Shown here one piece after another: positions 38,287 to 44,902 of a stretch of 44,902 bases of DNA. The stretch comes from an uncultured Collinsella sp. (GTDB lineage: Bacteria > Actinomycetota > Coriobacteriia > Coriobacteriales > Coriobacteriaceae): positions 1 through 44,902 of the forward strand of contig UQTR01000006.1 in NCBI GenBank assembly GCA_900544065.1, in the 5' to 3' direction. A model generated the notes under the pieces. That model had not been told where the DNA came from, did no database searches, and saw only the letters and a list, made by a program, of their open reading frames with translations. A program made the translations under genes and the position numbers. The stretch's first letter is position 1; every line of letters begins with the position of its first letter.

Positions 38287-39267
38287 CTACTCAGCCATCT
38301 GAGCCTGGACGGCGGTGATGGCCACGACACCCACGATGTCGTCGGCAGAGCAGCCGCGCGACAGGTCGTTGACCGGCTTGGCGATGCCCTGCAGGATGGG
38401 GCCATAGGCGTCAGCGCCGGCGAAGCGCTGGACCAGCTTGTAGCCGATGTTGCCGGCCTCGAGGTCGGGGAACACGAGCACGTTGGCCTTACCGGCAACG
38501 GAGGAACCGGGAGCCTTGAGCTGGGCGACGGTGGGGACGATAGCGGCGTCGAGCTGCAGGTCGCCGTCGATGGCGAGCTCGGGAGCCTTCTCCTTGCAGA
38601 ACTTCACGGCCTCCTGGACCTTCTTGGCGACCTCGCCGCCGGCGGAGCCCATGGTGGAGTAGGAGAGCATGGCCACGTGCGGCTCAACGTTGCCCATGAA
38701 GGTGGACCAAGAGTGAGCGGAGGCGATGGCGATCTCGGAGAGCTCGTCAGAAGACGGATTAATGTTGAGGCCGCAGTCGGCGAAGATCAGCGTGCCGTCG
38801 GTACCGAACTGCGGGGTGTCGGTGCACATCACGAAGAAGGCCGAGACCAGCTTGGTGCCCGGGGCGGTCTTGAGGATCTGAAGCGCGGGGCGCAGGGTGT
38901 CGGCCGTGGAGTGGCAGGCGCCGGAGACCAGGCCGTCGGCGTCGCCCATCTTGACCATCATGGTGCCAAAGTAGGTGGCGTCCATCACCTGGGCGCGAGC
39001 CTGCTCGATGGTGACACCCTTCTTGGCGCGGAGCTCGGCAAACTTCTGCGCGTACTCCTCGTGCTTCTCGGCGTTGCGCGGGTCGATGACGGTGGCGCCG
39101 GGAACGTCGATCTCGTCAGGGTTGCCCAGGATGACGAGCTTTGCCAGGCCTTCCTCGATGATTTTGTTTGCCGCGACGATGGTACGCGGATCCTCGCCCT
39201 CGGGCAGGACGATGGTCTTAAGGTCGGCCTTGGCGGCAGACTTCATACGGTTTAGGAAATCGCTCAT
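38287..39267 (-). CDS. pta: Phosphate acetyltransferase
   Basis: Converts acetyl-CoA and phosphate to acetyl phosphate, which acetate kinase uses to make ATP. The 326-residue protein is the short, single-domain form: KTIVLPEGEDPRT at the start, GACHSTADTLRPALQIL in the middle, FADCGLNINPSSDELSEIA, then SYSTMGSAGG and VLVFPDLEAGNIGYKLVQR toward the end. AAGGAG precedes the ATG. It is convergent with the two acetate kinase genes rather than in one operon, so its expression is set by its own leader, which contains a terminator-like hairpin (39321-39341). Confidence 0.94.
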   Translation of the reverse strand: MSDFLNRMKSAAKADLKTIVLPEGEDPRTIVAANKIIEEGLAKLVILGNPDEIDVPGATVIDPRNAEKHEEYAQKFAELRAKKGVTIEQARAQVMDATYFGTMMVKMGDADGLVSGACHSTADTLRPALQILKTAPGTKLVSAFFVMCTDTPQFGTDGTLIFADCGLNINPSSDELSEIAIASAHSWSTFMGNVEPHVAMLSYSTMGSAGGEVAKKVQEAVKFCKEKAPELAIDGDLQLDAAIVPTVAQLKAPGSSVAGKANVLVFPDLEAGNIGYKLVQRFAGADAYGPILQGIAKPVNDLSRGCSADDIVGVVAITAVQAQMAE

Positions 39268-39320
39268 GTTACTCCTTACAAGCGTTTCGCTAAGCTCCAG
39301 GCGCCTGGCTGTACACGAAT

Positions 39321-39341
39321 AAACCCGCTGCTAGCGGGTTT
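39321..39341 (-). other. Terminator-like hairpin in the pta leader
   Basis: AAACCCGCT-GCT-AGCGGGTTT, perfect 9-bp stem, 54 bases upstream of the pta start. Also usable as a plus-strand element before glf. Confidence 0.5.
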
Positions 39342-39414
39342 ACCTTTCAATAATGTACGCCGCGGTGCTTGAGCTTTCCTTGTGTGGCAAGCTCATTATA
39401 GGACGCATTAGCGC

Positions 39415-39420
39415 TATAAT
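39415..39420 (+). promoter_or_regulatory. Candidate -10 box of glf
   Basis: TATAAT, perfect consensus, 80 bases before the glf start. The -35 is unclear. Confidence 0.5.
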
Positions 39421-39455
39421 CGCTCTGATAAATATGTCTCGACGTATGTTCGAGA

Positions 39456-39485
39456 AAAAGCCCAGTTAAAAAGCGTGTGGCTTTT
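39456..39485 (+). other. Leader hairpin in front of the glf RBS
   Basis: AAAAGCC / GGCTTTT, 7-bp stem with a 16-base loop, ending in TTTT three bases before AAGGAG of glf. Confidence 0.4.
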
Positions 39486-39499
39486 GACAAGGAGTATCG

Positions 39500-40702
39500 A
39501 TGCAGATTACCTCAGGCCTGCCTGAAGGCTTTAATGCCGGTGCGTACGACATGATTGTTGTCGGTGCCGGTTATGCCGGTGCCGTTTGCGCCCGCCGTCT
39601 TGCCGAAACTATCGGCTATCGTGTTGCCGTTTTGGAGCGCCGTAGCCACATTGCGGGCAATGCCTTCGACTGCACTGACGAGGCGGGAATCCTGGTCCAC
39701 GAGTATGGTCCGCACATCTACCATACCTTTAACGAGCGCGTCCACAATTTCCTGTCGCGCTTTACCAAGTGGACGGACTACCAGCACAAGGTGCTCGCCA
39801 ACATCAACGGTACCCTTATGCCCGTGCCCTTTAACCATGCGAGCCTCAAGCTCGCCTTTGGCGATGAGCGCGGCGAGGAACTGTACCAAAAGCTCGTGGA
39901 GACCTTTGGCAAGGACGTCAAGGTGCCCATTATGGAGCTGCGCAAGAAGAACGACCCGGATCTTGCCGAGGTCGCCGATTACGTCTACGAGAACGTTTTT
40001 TTGCATTACACCATGAAGCAGTGGGGCCAGACGCCCGACCAGATCGACCCCTCGATCACCGGCCGCGTTCCCGTCTTTGTGGGCGATGACGATCGCTACT
40101 TCCCGCAGGCTCCTTTCCAGGGCATGCCGCAGGATGGCTATACCGCGCTGTTCGAGCATATGCTCGATCACGATCTGATCGACGTATTCTGTGACGTAGA
40201 CGCCCGTGACCTCTTTGAAATCGACGAGACCACCGTTAAGATCGACGGCAAGGTCTATGGTGGCGAGATCGTCTACACCGGTCCGCTCGACGAGCTGTTC
40301 AACCTCGATCTGGGCGCGCTGCCGTACCGCACGCTCGACATGAAGTTCGAGACGCTCGATATGGATCAGTTCCAGCCCGTGGGCACCGTCAACTACACCA
40401 CGAGCGAGGACTATACGCGCATCACCGAGTTCAAGAACATGACCGGTCAGGTTTTGCCCGGCAAGACCACCATCATGAAGGAGTACTCCAAGGCCTATAC
40501 GCCCGGCTCGGGTGAGACGCCGTACTACGCCATTCTTGAGCCCGAGAATCGTGAACTCTATGAGCGCTATCTTGAGCGCGTCCAGAACCTGACGAACTTC
40601 CACCCCGTGGGTCGCCTGGCCGAGTATCGTTACTACGATATGGACGCCGTGACCAATTCCGCCCTCGATCTTTCGGATGAGATTATCGCCTGCCATGCAT
40701 AA
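39500..40702 (+). CDS. glf: UDP-galactopyranose mutase
   Basis: Flavoenzyme that interconverts UDP-galactopyranose and UDP-galactofuranose, the donor for galactofuranose in surface glycans. The 400-residue protein has the FAD-binding VVGAGYAGAVCARRLAE near residue 20, HIAGNAFDCTDEAG, HEYGPHIYHT, MKQWGQTPDQID and the C-terminal VGRLAEYRYYDMD, all typical of bacterial Glf. The next gene, a glycosyltransferase, overlaps its last 8 bases. Length is slightly over the usual 370-390 because of a short N-terminal addition. Confidence 0.95.
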   Translation: MQITSGLPEGFNAGAYDMIVVGAGYAGAVCARRLAETIGYRVAVLERRSHIAGNAFDCTDEAGILVHEYGPHIYHTFNERVHNFLSRFTKWTDYQHKVLANINGTLMPVPFNHASLKLAFGDERGEELYQKLVETFGKDVKVPIMELRKKNDPDLAEVADYVYENVFLHYTMKQWGQTPDQIDPSITGRVPVFVGDDDRYFPQAPFQGMPQDGYTALFEHMLDHDLIDVFCDVDARDLFEIDETTVKIDGKVYGGEIVYTGPLDELFNLDLGALPYRTLDMKFETLDMDQFQPVGTVNYTTSEDYTRITEFKNMTGQVLPGKTTIMKEYSKAYTPGSGETPYYAILEPENRELYERYLERVQNLTNFHPVGRLAEYRYYDMDAVTNSALDLSDEIIACHA

Positions 40703-41726
40703 AGTCATAACATTCGGTATTCCCTCGTATAACGCCGCCAAGGACATGGACCATTGCATCACCTCTATCTTGGAGGGGAGCAATTACGCCACCGATATCG
40801 AGATTATCGTGGTGGACGACGGCTCCAAGGACGAGACGGCCGCCAAGGCCGACGAGTGGGAGGCCCGTTATCCTGGAATCATCCGCGCGGTTCACCAGGA
40901 GAACGGCGGCCACGGTATTGCCGTCCTTTCGGGTCTGCGTGAGGCGCAGGGCACCTACTACAAGGTTGTCGACTCGGACGACTGGCTCGACGGTGCGGCG
41001 CTTTCGACCATGCTGTCGATTCTGCGTGGCTTTGAGGAGCGCGACCAGCGCGTCGACCTGTTTATCTCGAACTACGTGTACGAGAAGGTTTACGAGGGCA
41101 CGCATACCGCTATTGGCTACAAGTTTGCCCTGCCGCGCAAAAAGATTTTCTCTTGGGACCAGATCGGACACTTCCGTCCCGATCAGAACCTGCTCATGCA
41201 CAGTCTGTGCTATCGCACCGATGTGCTGCGCGAGTCCAATCTGCCTATGCCGGCACACACGTTCTACGTGGATAATATCTACGCATACGTGCCGCTGCCG
41301 CGCTGCAAGACCATGTACTACGCCGACATCGACCTCTATCGCTACTTTATCGGTCGCGAGGGCCAGAGCGTCAATGAGGCCACGATGGTCAAGCGCCTGG
41401 GTCAGCAGTTCCGCGTAACGCGCATCATGATGGAATCGTTCCACCTGTACCAGGACGTTGAGTCCTCGCGTCTGCGTTCGTACATGATGGGCTACTTCAC
41501 CATGATGATGGCGATTTGCTCGGTACTCACCAAGCTTTCCGAGGAAGATTGTGCCGATGAGCGTCTGAAGACGCTGTGGAAGGACCTGAAGGAGTACGAC
41601 GAGCGCATGTATCGTCGCGCTCGCTACGGCGTGGTCGGATTCTTTACCAACCTGCGTGGACGGGCCGGAGACAAAACCACACTCGGCCTATACCATCTTG
41701 CCTCAAAGATCTTCAAATTCAACTAG
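40695..41726 (+). CDS. Family 2 glycosyltransferase
   Basis: A 343-residue GT-A enzyme. Seen: N-terminal ITFGIPSYNAAKDM, nucleotide-sugar site IEIIVVDDGSKDET, and the metal-binding KVVDSDDWLDG near residue 100. No membrane helix is obvious. Translationally coupled with glf (ATGCATAA overlap), so UDP-galactofuranose is a plausible donor, making it a galactofuranosyltransferase candidate; the acceptor is unknown. The final codons (AAGATCTTCAAATTC) are matched by a perfect 15-bp inverted copy at 41889-41903. Confidence 0.88.
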   Translation: MHKVITFGIPSYNAAKDMDHCITSILEGSNYATDIEIIVVDDGSKDETAAKADEWEARYPGIIRAVHQENGGHGIAVLSGLREAQGTYYKVVDSDDWLDGAALSTMLSILRGFEERDQRVDLFISNYVYEKVYEGTHTAIGYKFALPRKKIFSWDQIGHFRPDQNLLMHSLCYRTDVLRESNLPMPAHTFYVDNIYAYVPLPRCKTMYYADIDLYRYFIGREGQSVNEATMVKRLGQQFRVTRIMMESFHLYQDVESSRLRSYMMGYFTMMMAICSVLTKLSEEDCADERLKTLWKDLKEYDERMYRRARYGVVGFFTNLRGRAGDKTTLGLYHLASKIFKFN

Positions 41727-41903
41727 CACAGAAACGCTCGGGTAACGGGGACCCCTGGTCCTTAACTTGCTACTTCGAACAGTCCTGCGCAAGACGGAGG
41801 CGCCACTGGCGCCTCCTTTGCGTGCGGAACTCGTATCAAGTTAAGGACCAGGGGTCCTCTGCTATGTCCCGCTTTATGTCAGATGGTCGAATTTGAAGAT
41901 CTT
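41706..41903. repeat. 15-bp inverted repeat linking the glycosyltransferase 3' end with downstream DNA
   Basis: AAGATCTTCAAATTC (41706-41720, inside the last codons of the gene) and GAATTTGAAGATCTT (41889-41903) are perfect complements that enclose the family B element at 41748-41858. Confidence 0.7.
41748..41858. repeat. Long inverted-repeat element, family B copy 2
   Basis: Outer arms of at least 20 bp (41750-41769, 41837-41856, starting GACCCCTGGTCC) and inner stem GGAGGCGCC-ACT-GGCGCCTCC (41786-41806). On the minus strand the junctions read CGAGTTCCGCACG and GCAGGACTGT, the same blocks as in copy 3 at 41951-42075, which is on the opposite strand. Confidence 0.75.
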
Positions 41904-41950
41904 AGACGCGCGGTACACAGGGGCCTGGGCTGAAAAGACTTGGTTGGTAG

Positions 41951-42075
41951 GTTGCCCGGTGGGGCTTGGTTATGTTTGTCGCGAGTTCCGCACGAGCCGA
42001 AGAGCACTTAATGTGCTCTTCGTGCGAGCCAGGACTGTAGAGCAGCAAACATAACCAAGCCCCACCGGGCAACCG
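41951..42075. repeat. Long inverted-repeat element, family B copy 3
   Basis: Perfect 29-bp outer arms (41951-41979, 42047-42075, starting GGTTGCCCGG), inner stem CGAAGAGCAC-TTAAT-GTGCTCTTCG (41999-42023), junction blocks CGAGTTCCGCACG and CCAGGACTGT on the plus strand. It ends 11 bases downstream of the stop codon of the convergent P1 peptidase gene. Confidence 0.75.
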
Positions 42076-42086
42076 GTCAGGTTAGG

Positions 42087-43088
42087 TTACTTTGCGGCGC
42101 CGGGGATGCCGTGGGAGGTTTTGGCGGTTTTGGCTCCGTTTACGATGGCGGTCTGTAGGGCCCTTACGGCGAGCATGCCCAGCAGGTCAAGGGGAACGGC
42201 GGCGCTTGCCTGGGCACCCAGTTTGCCGCTGGCGAGGGTGTAGATGGTATCGCCGTCGTTGGTGGTGTGCGTGGGGCGGATGGCGTGCGCATAGGCGTCT
42301 GCGGCCATCTGGGAAACCTTGGTAGCCTGGGCCTTGGTGAGCTCAACGTTGGTGACGATGCAGCTGATGGTGGTGTTGGTGCGGTCGAGCGGCATTTGCA
42401 TGGAGCCGGCGGCGGCAAAGGCTGCGAGCTCCATGTCGACGATCTGGTCGCTATCGGCTGCGGCGCGCATGCCGGCAACCCACTCGCCTGTGAAGGGGTC
42501 GACGACGTTGCCGCAGGCGTTGACCGAAACCACGGCACCTACCTTAACGGGGCCGAGTGCCACGGCGGCAGCACCAAGGCCGGCCTTCATGCAGGTAGCG
42601 GGGCCCATAAGCTTACCCACGGTGGCACCGGTGCCGGCACCTACATTGCCCTGCTCGAGCGCGGTGGGGGTGTTGTCGAGCGCCTCGCGCACGGCGGAGA
42701 TGCCAGCCTCAATGTCGGGGCGTACGGTGGGGTCGCCAAAGGCGAGGTCGAAGATGCAGCTAGAGCACACGATGGGCACCTGCGTGGGGCCGACGGGAAG
42801 GCCGATACCGCGGCTCTCGAGTTCGCGGGCGACGCCGCTTGCGGCCTCCAGACCAAAGGCCGATCCACCCGAAAGGCAGACGGCGTGGACCTTGTCCACG
42901 GTGTTCTCGGGACGCAGCAGGTCGGTCTCGCGCGATGCCGGGGCACCGCCGCGAACGTCAACACCGCCGGTGGCGCCCCCGGGTGCCACGATTACGGTGC
43001 AACCAGTGCCGGCCTCCTCGTCCGTATAGTTGCCAAAGCAAAAGCCATCGACATCGCAAACGTCAATGGTCTCAAGCAGTGTATCCAT
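42087..43088 (-). CDS. P1 family peptidase (DmpA-like, S58)
   Basis: A 333-residue N-terminal-nucleophile-type hydrolase related to DmpA/BapA aminopeptidases. Seen: GTGCTVIVAPGGATGGVDVR, LSGGSAFGLEAASGVARELE, GNVGAGTGATVGK and the processing-site region DRTNTTISCIVTN, where the Thr after NT is the expected self-cleaving nucleophile. Members act on N-terminal D- or beta-amino acids or on unknown cytosolic substrates. ATG follows AGGAG by six bases. Single gene, convergent with the glycosyltransferase. Confidence 0.87.
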   Translation of the reverse strand: MDTLLETIDVCDVDGFCFGNYTDEEAGTGCTVIVAPGGATGGVDVRGGAPASRETDLLRPENTVDKVHAVCLSGGSAFGLEAASGVARELESRGIGLPVGPTQVPIVCSSCIFDLAFGDPTVRPDIEAGISAVREALDNTPTALEQGNVGAGTGATVGKLMGPATCMKAGLGAAAVALGPVKVGAVVSVNACGNVVDPFTGEWVAGMRAAADSDQIVDMELAAFAAAGSMQMPLDRTNTTISCIVTNVELTKAQATKVSQMAADAYAHAIRPTHTTNDGDTIYTLASGKLGAQASAAVPLDLLGMLAVRALQTAIVNGAKTAKTSHGIPGAAK

Positions 43089-43189
43089 GTTTTACTCCTA
43101 TCGGTTTTCCGCCGGGCCTTATGCCCGGTCGGGATCCGTGCGGTACGCCGAAATTGTAGGCGCTGGGGGATACCCAGCGCCAGATGCAA

Positions 43190-43771
43190 TTACGATAGTT
43201 TTTGAATCGCGCGCGCGACGCGAGCGATGGGCAGGCCCACCACGTTGTAGAAGTCGCCCGAAATATCATGCACGAGCATGCGCCCGCCGACGCCTTGGAT
43301 GCCGTAGGCGCCGGCTTTGTCCATGGGTTCGCCTGAGACGACGTAGCGCTCAATCTGCTCGTCGGTGAGCTCATAGAACGTCACATCGGTCACATCGACA
43401 AACGACAGGCTCTCGGCGGCGTGCGGGGCTGTGACGTCTCCGGCTCTAACGATGCAGACGCCGGTTGCGACCTGGTGCGTGCGCCCCGAGAGCTCGTGGA
43501 GCATGGTGCGGGCTTCGTCCTCGTTTGCCGGCTTACCCAAAATCTTGCCATCGAAGGTGACGATGGTGTCGGCCGCGATGGTCAGCTCACTGGGATCGGC
43601 GTGCTCGGCGGCAACGGCGGCAGCCTTAGCGCGAGCTAAGCGCTCGACAAGCGTAAGCGGGGCCTCGTCATCAAAAGGAGTCTCGTCGATGTCAGCGGGA
43701 ATGACGCGGATGTCGTAGCCCGCTTCGCGCATCAACTCGATGCGGCGCGGTGATTGCGAAGCCAAAATCAT
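43190..43771 (-). CDS. maf: Maf family nucleotide pyrophosphatase
   Basis: A 193-residue house-cleaning enzyme that hydrolyses dTTP/UTP or modified nucleotides to monophosphates. Seen: N-terminal ILASQSPRRIELM, the acidic VERLARAKA segment, AADTIVTFDGKILGKP and C-terminal GAYGIQGVGGRML. Its ATG overlaps the TGA of the upstream DJ-1/PfpI gene by four bases (ATGA), so the two are translationally coupled. Subfamily (YhdE-like) not fixed. Confidence 0.93.
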   Translation of the reverse strand: MILASQSPRRIELMREAGYDIRVIPADIDETPFDDEAPLTLVERLARAKAAAVAAEHADPSELTIAADTIVTFDGKILGKPANEDEARTMLHELSGRTHQVATGVCIVRAGDVTAPHAAESLSFVDVTDVTFYELTDEQIERYVVSGEPMDKAGAYGIQGVGGRMLVHDISGDFYNVVGLPIARVARAIQKLS

Positions 43772-44310
43772 AGCTGAATGCCCTCGGCAACCTTCTCGAC
43801 AGCCTTGTCGCCGGCGAGCGTACGCAGCAGCTCAAGCGCAAAGGGGAGCGACTGGGCCATGCCGCTGGCGGTGATGATGTTGCCGTCGTGCGTGACCTTG
43901 TCGCCGGTATAGGCGCCCTCGGGGAAGCTCTTCTCAAAGCCGGGGAAGCACGTGGCGTGGCGTCCCTCGAGCAGGTCGAGCTCGCCCAGGATAAACGGAG
44001 CAGCGCAGATGGCGGCAACATGCTTGGTCGTGGCGAACTCGCAGACTACGTCGCAGACGCGCTGGTCGGCGCGCAGGTTGGTGGCACCGGGCAGACCGCC
44101 GGGCAGCACGACGCAGTCATACTCGTCAAAGTTAATCTCGTCAAAGAGCGCGTCGCAGGTTACGGGAATCTGCAGCGAGCTTACGACCTCGCGCGTGGGC
44201 ATAATCGAGACGAGCGTGGCGCGCACGCCGCCGCGACGCATGACATCGACCATGGTCAGGCATTCAATCGTTTCAAAGCCATCGGCGGCAAGAACGGCAA
44301 CGCTGGGCAT
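43768..44310 (-). CDS. DJ-1/PfpI family protein
   Basis: A 180-residue member of the DJ-1/ThiJ/PfpI family. The nucleophile cysteine is in AAICAAPFIL near residue 103, with the conserved acidic GFETIE near residue 13 and VVLPGGLPGATNL near 65. Similar bacterial proteins (YajL type) act as chaperones or deglycases under oxidative or carbonyl stress. Start at 44310 follows AAAGGAA; the further upstream ATGs lack such spacing. First gene of an operon with maf. CTTATA at 44348-44353 (TATAAG on the minus strand) is a possible -10 box. Confidence 0.9.
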   Translation of the reverse strand: MPSVAVLAADGFETIECLTMVDVMRRGGVRATLVSIMPTREVVSSLQIPVTCDALFDEINFDEYDCVVLPGGLPGATNLRADQRVCDVVCEFATTKHVAAICAAPFILGELDLLEGRHATCFPGFEKSFPEGAYTGDKVTHDGNIITASGMAQSLPFALELLRTLAGDKAVEKVAEGIQL

Positions 44311-44516
44311 AAGGGTTCCTTTCATAGGGCGGCATACAATTAGCCGTCTTATACCCCGAAGACATATGCTTGCCACGCCCCATTCCCCAATGATTTTGAT
44401 CCCCGCCCCAGAAAATCATGCAGGGTGGATGGGTGTTGCGCACTAGGAGGGGCTTGCGGCGCGGCGATAAAATCTCGGCATCCGTCATCTTTCGCAACAT
44501 GAGGAGCTGATTTGCG

Positions 44517-44816
44517 ATGATAGGCCTTAGTGTATTCAATCTTCTTGTTTTGCTAGTTGTATTTGGTGGTGTCGCGGCTGTCGCCTTTGCTGTTATCTTG
44601 AACAAGGAATCGTCGAATAAGCCTCAGCCTCCGCAGTCCAATCCGTACCAGCAAATGCCTCCCGCGCAGCAGGTTCCGCCGGCACAGCAGGCGTCGACCG
44701 CGGTCGATGATGCTCAGCCAGTTGAGCCCGCTCATTTTTGCGCTCAGTGTGGCTCAATGTTGGAGGCAAATGCCTCCTTCTGCCAAAACTGCGGCGCTCC
44801 CGTCAACCACCAGTAA
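44517..44816 (+). CDS. Membrane-anchored zinc-ribbon protein
   Basis: A 99-residue protein: one N-terminal membrane helix (residues 5-27), a Pro/Gln-rich linker (PQSNPYQQMPPAQQVPP), and a C-terminal zinc ribbon with two CxxC pairs, CAQCGSML and CQNCGAPV. Such double-CxxC tails are common in small gut-bacterial membrane proteins and probably serve structural roles. ATG follows GAGGAG. TAAAAT at 44468-44473 may be the -10 box. Function unknown. Confidence 0.82.
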   Translation: MIGLSVFNLLVLLVVFGGVAAVAFAVILNKESSNKPQPPQSNPYQQMPPAQQVPPAQQASTAVDDAQPVEPAHFCAQCGSMLEANASFCQNCGAPVNHQ

Positions 44817-44863
44817 ACCAGCAGCGAAATGGGGCGGGGGTTCAGCAATCATCGAGTGGTGAA

Positions 44864-44902
44864 CTGTCTCTTATACACATCTGACGCTGCCGACGATAAG
44901 GC
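44864..44902. other. Sequencing adapter remnant (Nextera)
   Basis: CTGTCTCTTATACACATCT (44864-44882) is the reverse complement of the Tn5 mosaic end, followed by GACGCTGCCGACGA of the Nextera read-1 adapter and six bases of what is probably index. Not genomic. Confidence 0.97.

Overview
This is a GC-rich, densely coded bacterial contig end to end, most likely from a gut actinobacterium of class Coriobacteriia, and I think genus Collinsella. That call is inference: it rests on strongly GC-biased third codon positions, Actinobacteria-like coding style, and recognisable relatives of Collinsella proteins (tandem acetate kinases, L-lactate dehydrogenase, glf plus family 2 glycosyltransferase, acetylase-branch lysine genes). 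Both ends carry leftover Nextera/Tn5 sequencing adapter (1-29 and 44864-44902), so the first gene is truncated artificially.

Layout. 30-2000: two minus-strand genes with disordered tails, then a divergent promoter region. 2117-8935: plus-strand NAD synthase, a fold-type I aminotransferase, L-lactate dehydrogenase, a DUF2974 hydrolase and a nucleoid-associated NdpA-like protein. 9048-14558: lysine/diaminopimelate block, with a minus-strand operon (one reading frame fusing LysA and DapA, then dapB and dapH) under a lysine riboswitch, divergent from an M20 deacetylase. 14603-17190: accessory patch with a HigBA toxin-antitoxin pair, orphan membrane proteins and broken phage-like fragments. 17192-20739: FxLYD protein, HTH protein, membrane Ser/Thr kinase and a secreted wall hydrolase. 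20974-23926: MOSC protein, then an ATP-grasp D-aspartate ligase and aspartate racemase, a likely D-Asp cross-bridge pair. 24052-27620: an ECF transporter (S, fused A1A2, T) whose leader encodes a short peptide with three consecutive Trp codons followed by an intrinsic terminator. 27728-35269: sortase-anchored C69 dipeptidase, lipid kinase with a 30-residue membrane microprotein, RNase D, zinc metallopeptidase, exonuclease VII and a HIT protein. 35417-39267: two tandem acetate kinase paralogues convergent with pta. 39500-41726: glf and glycosyltransferase. 42087-44816: P1 peptidase, DJ-1/PfpI and Maf proteins, zinc-ribbon membrane protein.

How they work together. The central metabolism genes describe a fermenter making lactate and acetate (ldh, ackA, pta). 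Lysine synthesis is fed back through a riboswitch and Trp uptake is probably fed back through ribosome-mediated attenuation. D-Asp ligase and racemase, a wall hydrolase, a sortase substrate and glf/GT point to cell-envelope building.

The most interesting non-coding content is (a) the Trp-codon leader of the ECF transporter, (b) a repeated structured element at 9048-9145 and 26649-26749 with a conserved core, variable but complementary stems and a compensatory base change, (c) a second family of long inverted-repeat elements at 38149-38267, 41748-41858 and 41951-42075, and (d) hairpins placed directly in front of ribosome binding sites of several metabolic genes. I saw no tRNA, rRNA, CRISPR array or complete mobile element.
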